From: CAMLIZ01 sp966212505
GTDB taxonomy: Bacteria > Pseudomonadota > Gammaproteobacteria > Burkholderiales > Burkholderiaceae_C
Assembly (NCBI GenBank): GCA_966212505.1
Contig: CBIHRS010000008.1
Coordinates: 62,001-126,000, forward strand
DNA: 64,000 nt
Reading direction: 5' to 3'
Shown: piece by piece, positions 15,448 through 24,985 of the stretch
How positions within the stretch are numbered: position 1 is the first letter of the stretch
How the letters are laid out: the number at the start of each line of letters is the position of its first letter
Notes under the pieces: model-generated
Databases searched by the model: none
What the model saw: the letters and a program-made list of their open reading frames with translations, nothing else
What the model was told of the DNA's origin: nothing
Made by a program: the position numbers and the translations under genes

Positions 15448-16038
15448 ATGAAACCACAAGACTACGTCATCAACCTGATCCTCAGCGTCATCCTGATCGT
15501 CGGGACCTACCAGTTCTACTTCCTGACGCAGCGCCGGCCGCTGTTCAAGACCCGCACCTACAACTCGCCGATCGACGAGGCGATGCCGTTCTGGCCTTCG
15601 TGGGCGTGGATCTACAGCTTCCTGTACTACCCGGCCATCCTGTACCTCAACTGGATCGCCGGCGACGCACGCCAGTTCTCGCTGATGGCCTTCAGCTTCA
15701 TCCTGCTGCTGATGATGCAGATGGCGTGCTTCTACCTGTACCCGGTGGCCACGCCCGACCACTGGCGCAGCATCAACACCGGCAACCGCCTGTGCGAGCG
15801 CTTCCTGCGATTCGTGCAGAAGTTCGATGCGCCGAGCAACTGCTTCCCGAGCATGCACGTCTCGGTGGCCACGCTGACGGCGCTGCATGCAGTGCACACG
15901 CTGGGCCCGATGGCCTTCGCGTTCCCGCTGCTGATCGCGCTGTCGTGCATCTTCACGAAGCAGCACTACCTGATCGACCTGCCCTTCGGCGCCGGCCTCG
16001 GCTGGCTGGCCTTCAAGGCGTACGTGCTGTTGGTGTAG
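15448..16038 (+). CDS. PAP2-family membrane phosphatase
   Basis: The 196-residue protein has about five hydrophobic helices. It carries PAP2 signature pieces: CFPSMHVS (motif 2, the PSxH type) and CIFTKQHYLIDLPFGAGLGW (motif 3, with the catalytic His and Asp). The motif 3 arginine is replaced by lysine, as in the lipid phosphatase/inositol-phosphoceramide-synthase branch. It probably removes phosphate from a lipid carrier or phospholipid in the inner membrane. It stands alone downstream of uvrA, separated by a hairpin. Confidence 0.85.
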   Translation: MKPQDYVINLILSVILIVGTYQFYFLTQRRPLFKTRTYNSPIDEAMPFWPSWAWIYSFLYYPAILYLNWIAGDARQFSLMAFSFILLLMMQMACFYLYPVATPDHWRSINTGNRLCERFLRFVQKFDAPSNCFPSMHVSVATLTALHAVHTLGPMAFAFPLLIALSCIFTKQHYLIDLPFGAGLGWLAFKAYVLLV

Positions 16039-16063
16039 TCACCGGAATCCGGCGCCGGGCCGC

Positions 16064-16127
16064 CCCAAGCTGGATTCCGACCCTCTCGGAGGGTGGCCGC
16101 GGTACCCTGCGGCCGGGTGTCGACATC
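16064..16127. repeat. Intergenic hairpin repeat, copy A
   Basis: This stretch has a short hairpin (ACCCTC, TCG, GAGGGT at 16080-16094) and a second one (GGCCGC paired with GCGGCC). It ends in GTCGACATCTCA, which abuts the stop codon of the leftward gene. Copy B at 22095-22155 has the same layout and ends in GTCAACATCTCA, again abutting a stop codon. It resembles the stop-codon-linked intergenic repeats common in Burkholderiales genomes. Confidence 0.5.
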
Positions 16128-16688
16128 TCACATGAGCGCCTGGGTGGTGCCGGGCGCCTCGGAGTCGAGCACCGGGATCTCGTCGCTGACCAGCAGGTGC
16201 AGTGCGCGGCACTGTAGCGAGATCGCATCGTCGTGATCGCCGCAACGGTCCAGCACCTCGCTGACGCGCAGCAGCACGTGCACTTCCCAGTGCGGATCGG
16301 CCGCCCGGCTCGCCAGGCCGGCGGCCTCGAAGCAGCGGTCGCGGGCCTGCTCGCGCAGCACATGGGCCTGGGCGGCATCGGTGCCGGCCGCCTCATCGGC
16401 GCGCCGCACGGCCAGCTCGGCCAGGTCGCAGATCAGGTCGATGCCGCCATCGGCCGAGCCCAGCGTCATCGCCCAGCGCAGCGCCCGCTCCAGGTACCAC
16501 TCGGCCTGTGCCAGCGCGCCGGCGTCGCTGCAGCAATGCCCCACCTTGGACAGTGCCAGGCTCATCACCAGCGGATGCGGCTGCCGCTCTGCGGCATCGA
16601 GGGTGTTGAGGGCCGACACCAGGGCTTCGCGGGCGGGGCCGGCCGGCAGCGGCGGCACGGCGGCGAGGGCGGGATCGTGAGCGGACAT
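16128..16688 (-). CDS. TPR-like hypothetical protein
   Basis: The product has 186 residues beginning MSAHDPALAAVPPL. It is helical, with tetratricopeptide-like alternation (LALSKVGHCCSDAGALAQAEWYLERALRWA, and VLLRVSEVLDRCGDHDDAISLQCRALHLL near the C-terminus). The start at 16688 has a GGAGAGC site; a further ATG lies at 16736. It is soluble, with no signal peptide. It follows the TPR diguanylate cyclase gene in the same direction, and similar repeats suggest a related origin or a partner role. The function is unknown. Confidence 0.7.
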   Translation of the reverse strand: MSAHDPALAAVPPLPAGPAREALVSALNTLDAAERQPHPLVMSLALSKVGHCCSDAGALAQAEWYLERALRWAMTLGSADGGIDLICDLAELAVRRADEAAGTDAAQAHVLREQARDRCFEAAGLASRAADPHWEVHVLLRVSEVLDRCGDHDDAISLQCRALHLLVSDEIPVLDSEAPGTTQALM

Positions 16689-16763
16689 CTGGGGCTCTCC
16701 GGCAGCGCCAGGCAGCGTCGTCTGGCTTCGGGCCATGCTACGGCTGCGGGCCCCGCGAGAAAG

Positions 16764-16823
16764 CCCCCTGTCTCAGGGGGAAGCCGGTGGCTGCCGCGCG
16801 CCTGGCGTGAGCGAAGTCACGCC
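16764..16823. repeat. Pair of intergenic hairpins between two leftward genes
   Basis: CCCCCTG, TCT, CAGGGGG at 16764-16780 and GGCGTGA, GCGAAG, TCACGCC at 16804-16823 are both perfect 7-bp hairpins. The double-hairpin layout resembles copies A and B of the stop-linked repeat, but the sequence differs. Confidence 0.4.
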
Positions 16824-16839
16824 GGCATTGCTGCGGGCG

Positions 16840-18540
16840 TCAGGATGCCGACGTGAACGGCAAGGCCACGCACACGCGGTTGCGGCCGTCGTTCTTGGCC
16901 CGGTAGAGGGCCTCGTCGGCCCGCTGCAGCACGGCCGCGGCGTCCACGCTGCCGCCGGCATCGCCGAGGCCGATGCTCAGCGTGACCTCCAGCCCCTTGG
17001 CCAGCTCGTCCCACTCGTGGTTCTGCACCGCGGCGCGCAGCCGTTCGCAGATGTCCAGCGCCACCGAGGGCAGCGTGTCGACCAGCACGATCAGGAATTC
17101 CTCGCCACCCAGCCGCGCCGCCAGGTCGCGCGTGCGCAGCCGGTCGTGCAGGATGTGGGCCACCTGCTGCAGCACCGCATCGCCCACTGCATGGCCGAAC
17201 TGGTCGTTGACGTTCTTGAACCAGTCGACGTCGAGCACCGCCACCTGCAGCGGCCGGCCCTGGTCGCGCGCCTGCTCGAGCAGTGGCGGCAGGTCGGCGT
17301 CGACGCGGCGGCGGTTGTGCAGGCCGGTCAGCGGGTCTTCGTGCGCATCGCGGTGCAGCGCCTCGGTGCGGGCCTCGAGCTCGCGGTTCTCGAACTCCAG
17401 CTCGCTGGCCTTCACACGCTCGCGTGCCGCGTCCATCAGCGCGCGGTCGGCCATCAGCAGCGCCTGCTCCATGTCGAGCCGGTTGACCATCAGCCGGGCC
17501 TGGGCCTGGGCCTGCAGCGCCGAGCGCTGCATCTCGATCTCGTAGTAGGCCTCGCAATGCTGCAGTGCCGGCTCGAAGCGGCCGAGCGCCTTGTAGGCCC
17601 GGTACAGGCTGGCATGGCCGCGCATGCGGGTGGTTTCGTGGTCGCCACCGCGGCGCAGCTCGTCGAGCACCGCGTGCAGCTCCTGCACGGCCTCGTCGTG
17701 GCGGCCCTGCATCGAGCGCATTTCGCCCAGGTTGTGCCGGGTGCGCAGCTCCACCGCGCGGAAGCCGTTGGCATGGGCCTGGGCGATGGTGTCCAGCAGC
17801 AGCGTTTCGGCCTGCTCGAATTCGCCCGAGATCGCCAGCACCTCGCCCAGGTTGCCCTGCGTGACCACCACACGGTAGATGTCGCCATGGCGGCGCGCCA
17901 TGCCCAGCGCCTGGTTGCCGTATTGCCGGGCACGCAGCAGCGCCTGGTGGGCCGCCTCGTTCTCGCCGCGCGGCGTGTAGAGGTGGTAGGCCGACAGCGT
18001 GTTGGCCATCAGGTTGTTCAGTGCGGCCAGCGTGTCGTCGAAGTCGCGCTCTTCGCGGGCGCGCGACAGCGATTGCAGCAGGAAGCGCTCGCCCTGGGCC
18101 GGGTCGCCCAGGCGCTCATGGCAGACGCCGATGCGGTTGAGGGCCTGCGTGGCCTGGCGGGTGAGCCCGTGCGCGCGGGCGATGTCGAACGCGGTGCCGG
18201 CGCACTTGAGGCCTTCCTCGTGCAGGCCGAGCTCGGTGTAGGCCACGGCCAGCAGGCACAGCGCATCGGCCTGGCCGTGGGCATCGTCGAGCTGCTGCCA
18301 CAGCGAGATGGCCTCGCGGGCGATGACCACCGCATCTTCGAAACGGCCCAGCCGCCACAGGTGCTGGCCTTCCAGCGTCATTGCCTCGGCCATCGTCGCG
18401 CCGTGCTGGTCGGTGCAGAGCTGGCGCGCCTGCTGCGCGCGCTCCAGCCCCAGGCGATGTTCCCCACGCGACAGCGATTCGCGGGCGGCCGCCAGCAGGG
18501 CATCGATGTCGGCGCTCGGCGCGGCGGGGGCGGAGGTCAA
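16840..18540 (-). CDS. TPR-containing diguanylate cyclase (GGDEF)
   Basis: The product has about 566 residues from the TTG at 18540. Residues 15-370 are tandem TPR-like helices (GLHEEGLKCAGTAFDIARAHGL, TQGNLGEVLAISGEFEQAETLL and others). A coiled coil follows, then a C-terminal GGDEF domain with the active-site motif GGEEF near residue 478, substrate residues DVDWFKNVNDQFGH, and an intact RxxD inhibition site (RTRD, five residues before GGEEF). It should make cyclic di-GMP from GTP in the cytosol and be product-inhibited. There are no membrane helices. The start is uncertain: no ATG or GTG lies in frame near the N-terminus, and an ATG at 18572 is one base out of frame. It is divergent from the TRAP operon. 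Confidence 0.88.
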   Translation of the reverse strand: MTSAPAAPSADIDALLAAARESLSRGEHRLGLERAQQARQLCTDQHGATMAEAMTLEGQHLWRLGRFEDAVVIAREAISLWQQLDDAHGQADALCLLAVAYTELGLHEEGLKCAGTAFDIARAHGLTRQATQALNRIGVCHERLGDPAQGERFLLQSLSRAREERDFDDTLAALNNLMANTLSAYHLYTPRGENEAAHQALLRARQYGNQALGMARRHGDIYRVVVTQGNLGEVLAISGEFEQAETLLLDTIAQAHANGFRAVELRTRHNLGEMRSMQGRHDEAVQELHAVLDELRRGGDHETTRMRGHASLYRAYKALGRFEPALQHCEAYYEIEMQRSALQAQAQARLMVNRLDMEQALLMADRALMDAARERVKASELEFENRELEARTEALHRDAHEDPLTGLHNRRRVDADLPPLLEQARDQGRPLQVAVLDVDWFKNVNDQFGHAVGDAVLQQVAHILHDRLRTRDLAARLGGEEFLIVLVDTLPSVALDICERLRAAVQNHEWDELAKGLEVTLSIGLGDAGGSVDAAAVLQRADEALYRAKNDGRNRVCVALPFTSAS

Positions 18541-18657
18541 GGGCGCGGAAGGCGTGGGGGAATGGCCGTCATTGTGCCGTGCGCCGGGCGCACCGCGGCC
18601 GTGCCACAGTGCACGATCGGTCCGACAATCCGTCGGTTTTTCTTGCCGGAGAACTTC

Positions 18658-19677
18658 ATGCCCTGTCGCACCCTGCGCCCCGTGATCGCCGCCGCCGCGC
18701 TGGCCGCTGCCGCCGCTGCCCCCGCGCAAACCGTGCTCACCGTTTCCAGCTGGGTACCGCCCAGCCACATGCTCAGCGAGACGCAGAAGGCCTGGTGCGA
18801 CCAGCTGGCGCAGAAGAGCGCCGGCAAGCTCAAGTGCAACATCCTGCCGCGGGCGGTGGCCGCGCCGCCGGGCACCTTCGATGCGGTGCGCAACGGCCTG
18901 GCCGACGTGTCGTTCATCGTGCAGGGCTACACGCCCGGCCGTTTCGCGACCACGCAGATGGCGGAGTTTCCGTTCCTCGGCAACACGGCCGAGGCGGTGT
19001 CGGTGGCCTACCAGCACCTGTTCGACAAGTACCCGGCGTTCCGTGCCGAGCACCAGGGTGTGAAGGTGCTGGGCGTGTTCACGCACGGGCCGGGCATGGT
19101 GTTCAACACCAAGCGGCCGATCGTGAAGATGGCCGACCTCGACGGGCTGAAGTTCCGCGTCGGCGGCGGCATGGTCAACGACATTGCCAAGGCGCTGGGC
19201 ATGAACGCCACGCTGAAGCCCGCGCCCGAGAGCTACGAGCTGCTGTCCACCGGCGTGATGGACGGCACGCTGTTCCCGGCCGAGTCGATCGATGCCTTCA
19301 AGATCGACAAGGTGGTGCGCCACGGCACCACGTTTCCCGGCGGGCTCTACAACACCAGCTTCGCGTTCCTGATGAACCAGGCCCGGTACGACAAGCTCTC
19401 GCCGGATGAGAAGAAGGTGGTCGACGAGCTCTCAGGCGAGGCGGCCGCGCGCCTCTTCGGCCGCGCCTGGGACAAGGCCGACCGCCGCGGCATGGCCTTC
19501 ATGCAGGCCTCGGGCGTGCAGTTCGCGGCGGCCGATGCGGCCTTCGTGAAGGCGGTGAAGGAGCGCACCGCGCCGGTCGAGGAGCGCTGGGCGCAGGCGG
19601 CCGCGGCCAAGGGGCTGAAGGATCCGAAGCAGGTGCTGGCCGAGTTCCGGGCTGACATCTCCAAGCTCGAGAAGTGA
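18658..19677 (+). CDS. dctP: TRAP transporter periplasmic binding protein (DctP family)
   Basis: The 339-residue product has a signal peptide (residues 1-22, ending AAPAQ) and a DctP/TAXI-type TRAP binding-protein fold. It shows the SSWVPPSHMLSETQKAWCDQL entry, the conserved region DLDGLKFRVGGGMVNDIAKALG with the substrate-clamping arginine, and the FPAESIDAFKIDKV segment. TRAP systems import carboxylates with a sodium gradient. It is the first gene of a three-gene operon and its TGA overlaps the GTG start of the small permease gene. The ligand is unknown. Confidence 0.92.
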   Translation: MPCRTLRPVIAAAALAAAAAAPAQTVLTVSSWVPPSHMLSETQKAWCDQLAQKSAGKLKCNILPRAVAAPPGTFDAVRNGLADVSFIVQGYTPGRFATTQMAEFPFLGNTAEAVSVAYQHLFDKYPAFRAEHQGVKVLGVFTHGPGMVFNTKRPIVKMADLDGLKFRVGGGMVNDIAKALGMNATLKPAPESYELLSTGVMDGTLFPAESIDAFKIDKVVRHGTTFPGGLYNTSFAFLMNQARYDKLSPDEKKVVDELSGEAAARLFGRAWDKADRRGMAFMQASGVQFAAADAAFVKAVKERTAPVEERWAQAAAAKGLKDPKQVLAEFRADISKLEK

Positions 19678-20162
19678 AGAGGCTGCTCGCTGTGCTGTGC
19701 GGCGCCATCGCCGCGCTCGCGCTGTTCGGGATCATGGCGCTGACCTTCGTCGACGTGGCTGGCCGCAAGGCGATCAGCCAGTCGGTGCCCGGCGCACTCG
19801 AGCTGACCGAGCTGCTGATGGTGGTGGTGATCTTCGCCGGGCTGCCGCTGGTCTCGCTGCAGGGCGAGCATGTGGTGTTCGATTCGCTCGATGCCTGGCT
19901 GCCGGCGATGTGGCGCCGCGTGCAGGCGGTGGTGATCGATGCGCTGTGCGCGCTGGCGCTGGCCGGCGTGGCCATGCTGCTGTGGACCAAGGCGGGGCAG
20001 ATGGCGCAATACGGCGACACCACCGCGCAGCTGAAGATCCCGCAGGCGCCCTTCGTCTACCTGATGAGCCTGCTGTGCGGGCTGACGGCGCTGGTGCATG
20101 CGCTGCTGGTCGTGCAGCCGGAGCCGCCGCACCATCCCGGCCTCGAGGGTGGTGTCGAATGA
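19674..20162 (+). CDS. dctQ: TRAP transporter small permease (DctQ family)
   Basis: The 162-residue product has four hydrophobic helices and the DctQ-type sequence TFVDVAGRKAISQSVPGALELTE. It starts with GTG overlapping the upstream TGA (GTGA), which fits translational coupling. It forms the inner-membrane permease with the large subunit encoded directly downstream. Confidence 0.9.
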   Translation: MKRLLAVLCGAIAALALFGIMALTFVDVAGRKAISQSVPGALELTELLMVVVIFAGLPLVSLQGEHVVFDSLDAWLPAMWRRVQAVVIDALCALALAGVAMLLWTKAGQMAQYGDTTAQLKIPQAPFVYLMSLLCGLTALVHALLVVQPEPPHHPGLEGGVE

Positions 20163-21451
20163 CGGAAGCGTTGCTGGGGTTCGCGGCCGTCTTCGCGCTC
20201 GCGCTGCTGCGCGTGCCGCTCGCCTTCGCGATGGGCGGCGTCGGCGTCGTCGGCCTGGGCCTGCTGCGCGGCTGGGAGCCGGCGCTGGCCAGCGCGGCGC
20301 AGGTGATCTACGAGACCGGCTTCGCCTACACGCTGTCGGTGGTGCCGCTGTTCATCCTGATGGGCAACTTCGTCGCGCGGGCCGGGCTGGCGCATGAGCT
20401 GTTCCGTGCAGCCTATGTGTTCGTGGGCCATGTGCGCGGCGGGCTGGCACACGCCACCATCCTTGCCTGCGCGGGTTTCGGCGCCATCTGCGGCTCGTCG
20501 ATCGCCACCGCGGCCACGATGGCCAAGGTGGCCTATCCGTCGATGAAGAAGCTCGGCTATGCCGACTACCTGTCGACCGGCGTCATCGCGGCCGGCGGCA
20601 CGCTCGGCATCATGATCCCGCCGTCGACCATCATGGTGATCTACGGCATCGTCACCGAGACCAACATCGGCAAGCTCTTCGCCGCGGGCGTGATCCCCGG
20701 CCTGCTGTGCGCGGCGCTGCTGATGGTGGCGGTGGCGTGGATCACCGCGCGTGATCCCGAGGCCGGCCCGGCCGGCGAGCGCAGCACCGCGGTCGAGCGC
20801 TGGCAGGCGCTGCGCGGCATCTGGGGCGTGGCGCTGCTGGTGGTCGTGGTGCTGGGCGGCATCTACGGCGGCGTGTTCACGGCGACCGAGGGCGCGGGCA
20901 TCGGCGCGGCGGGCGCGTTCGGCTTTGCGCTGTGGCGACGCGCGCTCACGTGGCGCGTGCTGTGGCAGGTGCTGGTCGAGAGCGCGCGCACCACGGCGAT
21001 GCTGTTCACGATCCTGATCGCCGCGATGATGTTCGCCAACTTCATCAACTTCACGTCGATGCCCGGCGACCTGAAGGAGTGGATCACGCACCTGGGCCTG
21101 TCGCGGCTGGCGGTCGTGGGCGCGATGATGCTCGTCTATGTGCTGCTGGGCACGGTGATGGAGGAACTCTCGATGGTGCTGCTGACCATCCCGGTGTTCT
21201 TTCCGATCGTCACGCAGCTCGGCTTCGACCCGGTGTGGTTCGGCGTGCTGATCGTGATGGTGGTGCAGATCGGCCTGATCTCGCCGCCGGTGGGCATGAA
21301 CCTCTTCGTGCTCAACGCGCTGCTCAAGGACGTGCCGCTGCGGCAGATCTTCCGCGGCGTGTGGCTGTTCGTCGCGGCGCTGGTGGTGGCGCTAGCGATC
21401 CTGCTGGAGTTTCAGGGCCTGAGCCTGTGGCTGCCGGGGCTGATGCGTTGA
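20159..21451 (+). CDS. dctM: TRAP transporter large permease (DctM family)
   Basis: The 430-residue product has about twelve hydrophobic helices and the classic DctM segments VVPLFILMGNFVARAGL, GFGAICGSSIATAATMAKV and IAAGGTLGIMIPPSTIMVIY, then GLISPPVGMNLFVLNAL near the C-terminus. It is the sodium-coupled channel subunit. Its ATG overlaps the small-permease stop (ATGA). Its last 60 bases overlap the end of the convergent msrQ gene. Confidence 0.92.
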   Translation: MTEALLGFAAVFALALLRVPLAFAMGGVGVVGLGLLRGWEPALASAAQVIYETGFAYTLSVVPLFILMGNFVARAGLAHELFRAAYVFVGHVRGGLAHATILACAGFGAICGSSIATAATMAKVAYPSMKKLGYADYLSTGVIAAGGTLGIMIPPSTIMVIYGIVTETNIGKLFAAGVIPGLLCAALLMVAVAWITARDPEAGPAGERSTAVERWQALRGIWGVALLVVVVLGGIYGGVFTATEGAGIGAAGAFGFALWRRALTWRVLWQVLVESARTTAMLFTILIAAMMFANFINFTSMPGDLKEWITHLGLSRLAVVGAMMLVYVLLGTVMEELSMVLLTIPVFFPIVTQLGFDPVWFGVLIVMVVQIGLISPPVGMNLFVLNALLKDVPLRQIFRGVWLFVAALVVALAILLEFQGLSLWLPGLMR

Positions 21452-22060
21452 CGATGTGGCGGCCCGGCTGCGCAGTGCGCGCAGCAGGCGCCAGCCCAGC
21501 AACACTCCGAGGACCGCGGCATACACCGACCATTCGGCGAAGTTGTGCTTGGCCGCGCGCATCCAGAAGAAATGCAGCAGCCCGAGCAGCGCGGTGGCAT
21601 AGACCAGCCGGTGCAGCGCCTGCCATCGCGCGCCGCCCAGCGCCTTGATCGCGCGGTTGAACGAGGTCAGCGCCAGCGGCAGCATCAGCACCAGCGCGGT
21701 GAAGCCCACGAGGATGAACGGGCGCTTCGCGATGTCGTGCGCGATCACGTCGAGCTCGAAGCCCTGGTCGAGCCAGCTGTAGCAGAGGAAGTGCGCGCAG
21801 CCGTAGAAGAAGGTCGTGAGCCCGAGCATGCGCCGGAAGCGCGCCAGCGCATGCAGCCCGGTCCATTGCCGCAGCGGCGTGACCGCCAGCGTGAGGCACA
21901 GGAAGCGCAACGTCCAGTCGCCCGAGCGGCGGATCAGCGCCTCGGCCGGGTTGGCCCCCAGCGCATCGGTGGCGGCGGCATAGAACAGCCACGCGAACGG
22001 CAGCGCGCACAGCACGAACAGCACCGGCTTGGCGGCCGGGTGGAGCAGCAGCTTCTTCAT
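21392..22060 (-). CDS. msrQ: Haem-binding membrane subunit MsrQ
   Basis: MsrQ passes electrons from the quinone pool to the periplasmic methionine-sulfoxide reductase MsrP. The 222-residue product has about six membrane helices with the family's haem-ligand histidines (FFYGCAHFLCYSWLDQGF, and WQALHRLVYATALLGLLHFFW) and the LAVTPLRQWTG loop. It follows msrP on the same strand after a 95-bp spacer that holds a hairpin repeat. The C-terminal tail (SSTHQPRQPQAQALKLQQDR) is not conserved and is encoded by the 60 bp that overlap the convergent dctM gene. Confidence 0.92.
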   Translation of the reverse strand: MKKLLLHPAAKPVLFVLCALPFAWLFYAAATDALGANPAEALIRRSGDWTLRFLCLTLAVTPLRQWTGLHALARFRRMLGLTTFFYGCAHFLCYSWLDQGFELDVIAHDIAKRPFILVGFTALVLMLPLALTSFNRAIKALGGARWQALHRLVYATALLGLLHFFWMRAAKHNFAEWSVYAAVLGVLLGWRLLRALRSRAATSSTHQPRQPQAQALKLQQDR

Positions 22061-22082
22061 GGCAGCGGGCTTCGGCTCAGCC

Positions 22083-22155
22083 GGCGCCGAGCCGCCTCAA
22101 GGCGGCTGAGCGCCCCCTCGGGGGGCAGGCGCGCAGCGACGTGGGGGTCAACATC
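22083..22155. repeat. Intergenic hairpin repeat, copy B, between msrP and msrQ
   Basis: GCCGCC, TCAA, GGCGGC is followed by CCCCCTCGGGGGG and then GTGGGGGTCAACATCTCA, whose last bases form the msrP stop codon. Copy A at 16064-16127 shares the GG-CGCG middle and the GTC-ACATCTCA end. The element may attenuate msrQ expression. Confidence 0.55.
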
Positions 22156-23130
<975 letters not shown>

Positions 23131-23229
23131 CTGGGGCTCCTGCGGAGGGCGATGTTCCGTTCGTCGCGGTTCGACGGGGAACCTTACGCTTGGTTCCTGT
23201 GCGGCCCGGAGCGGGCGCGGAAGAAGGCC

Positions 23230-23595
23230 TCAGCGGAGCTCGGAAAACCCCGTGTCGTCGACGACATCCGCAAACCCGGAGTCGCCGAACAGCTTCAGCG
23301 AATGCTTGGTGATCCGCTCCCGGAAGCTCTTGCGGGCGAACAGCTTCGCCTGCGCCTCGGCCGGCAGGTCGGTGATGTTGATGACGTTCTTGATGATCAG
23401 GGTGTCGATCACGTCCTCGATCACCCGCACGAAGTCGGCATCGAGCCGGTCGAAGTCTTCGCGCCGCGGCGGCGTCACGCCCAGGAAGGCGAGCACGTCG
23501 GGGTGGTCGTCCGCCAGGAATTCCTGCGCCTCACCGCTCTGGTGGCGGTGCAGGCTGTCGATCTGGCCTTCAGGAGAGCGGCGGACGAAAGGCAT
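23230..23595 (-). CDS. Conserved hypothetical protein downstream of ccsB
   Basis: The 121-residue protein begins MPFVRRSPEGQIDSLHR and has an acidic middle (FDRLDADFVRVIEDVIDTLI) with a conserved-looking NVINITDLPAEAQAKLFARK segment. Short proteins of this kind occur in Burkholderiales and are sometimes named tryptophan-synthase-beta-like, although no catalytic domain of that enzyme is present. It is soluble. It lies 30 bp after ccsB and is probably co-transcribed. The function is unknown. Confidence 0.75.
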   Translation of the reverse strand: MPFVRRSPEGQIDSLHRHQSGEAQEFLADDHPDVLAFLGVTPPRREDFDRLDADFVRVIEDVIDTLIIKNVINITDLPAEAQAKLFARKSFRERITKHSLKLFGDSGFADVVDDTGFSELR

Positions 23596-23625
23596 GGCCC
23601 GACTATAGCCCCGCGTTGCCGTCCG

Positions 23626-24981
23626 TCACAACTCCCCGTAGGAGTGCAGGCCGGTCAGAAACATGTTGACGCCGAGGAACGCGAACGACGTCACGACCAG
23701 GCCCACCAGCGCCCACCAAGCCGACACCGCGCCGCGCAGGCCCTTGATCAGCCGCATGTGCAGCCAGGCGGCGTAGTTGAGCCAGACGATCAGCGCCCAG
23801 GTTTCCTTCGGATCCCAGCTCCAGTAGCCGCCCCAGGCCTCGGCGGCCCAGAAGGCGCCGAGGATGGTGGCGATGGTGAAGAACGCGAAGCCGACCGCGA
23901 TGGCCTTGTACATCAGGTCGTCCATCACCTCGGCCGAGGGCACGCTGCGGTTGATCACCGGGCGGGCGGCGATGGCCACCGCGAAGAAGGCGATCAGTCC
24001 GCCGACCATGCGCAAGGATTTGGCCACACCGGCCTGCGTGGCCGGCGAGAGGTGGCCCACGGTCCAGAAGCCCAGCAGCGGCAGGAGGATCAGCGCCGCC
24101 GGCAGCGCCACCAGGCCGATCCACAGCGGGCGCGGCGCGGCCGTCTTGAGCAGGTAGGCCAGCGCGACCATCGCCGAAAGCGAGAAGGTGCCGTAGCCGA
24201 TGAAGTTGGCCGGCACGTGCAGCTTCATCCACCAGCTCTGCAGCGCCGGCACCAGCGGCTGGATGTCGGAGGCCTGGCGGGCCAGCGTGTACCAGAGCAG
24301 GAAGCCGATCGCGGCGCTGACCACCAGCATCACGAACGCGCCCAGCGCCTTGGTGCGGTAGTGCTGCTCGAAGTACAGGTAGAACGCGGTGGTCAGCCAG
24401 CTGAACAGCACGAACACCTCGTACAGGTTGCTGACCGGGATGTGGCCGATGTCGGGGCCGATCTGGTGGCTTTCGTACCAGCGCACCATCGTGCCCACCA
24501 GCGCGAAGAACACGCCGGCCCAGGCCATGCGCGAGCCGATGCGCTGCGCGGTGTTGTCGGCGCCGCCGGCGAACAGGCCGATCCAGTAGAACAGCGTGCT
24601 CAGGCAGAACAGCACACCCATCCACAGGATCGCGCTCTGGCTGGAGAGGAAATACTTGAGCCAGAACACCTTCTCGCCGGCCGCCAGGTCGGCGCCGAAG
24701 CTGTCGAGCGTGCGGCTGTAGAGGCTGATCGCCAGCAGCGTCGAGCCGCCGACCAGCAGCGCCAGGATGCGCAGCGAGCCCCAGAACCAGCCGAGCGCGA
24801 TCAGCGCCGGCGCGGCTCCGGCGAGGATGCCCTTCTCGTAGCCGTCCATCGAGGCGCCGTAGCGGTTGAAGGCATAGGCGGCGCCGAGCAGCACGGCCAC
24901 GGCATAGAGCCAGTCGAAGACGCTGCGGCTCTGCAGGAAGCCGGCGCGGCCGAGGGTCAGGGTCTGGGTGGTGGTGTTCAT
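23626..24981 (-). CDS. ccsB: System II cytochrome c biogenesis protein CcsB/CcsA
   Basis: The 451-residue membrane protein exports and presents haem for covalent attachment to apocytochromes c. It has about ten helices and the tryptophan-rich haem-binding WWD segment (EAWGGYWSWDPKETWALIVWL). Conserved histidines appear in the periplasmic loops (WMKLHVPANFIGYG; AAWLHMRLIKG). It lies 4 bp downstream of resB, its usual partner, so the two form a CcsBA-type haem lyase complex in the inner membrane. Confidence 0.94.
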   Translation of the reverse strand: MNTTTQTLTLGRAGFLQSRSVFDWLYAVAVLLGAAYAFNRYGASMDGYEKGILAGAAPALIALGWFWGSLRILALLVGGSTLLAISLYSRTLDSFGADLAAGEKVFWLKYFLSSQSAILWMGVLFCLSTLFYWIGLFAGGADNTAQRIGSRMAWAGVFFALVGTMVRWYESHQIGPDIGHIPVSNLYEVFVLFSWLTTAFYLYFEQHYRTKALGAFVMLVVSAAIGFLLWYTLARQASDIQPLVPALQSWWMKLHVPANFIGYGTFSLSAMVALAYLLKTAAPRPLWIGLVALPAALILLPLLGFWTVGHLSPATQAGVAKSLRMVGGLIAFFAVAIAARPVINRSVPSAEVMDDLMYKAIAVGFAFFTIATILGAFWAAEAWGGYWSWDPKETWALIVWLNYAAWLHMRLIKGLRGAVSAWWALVGLVVTSFAFLGVNMFLTGLHSYGEL

Positions 24982-24985
24982 CGCG

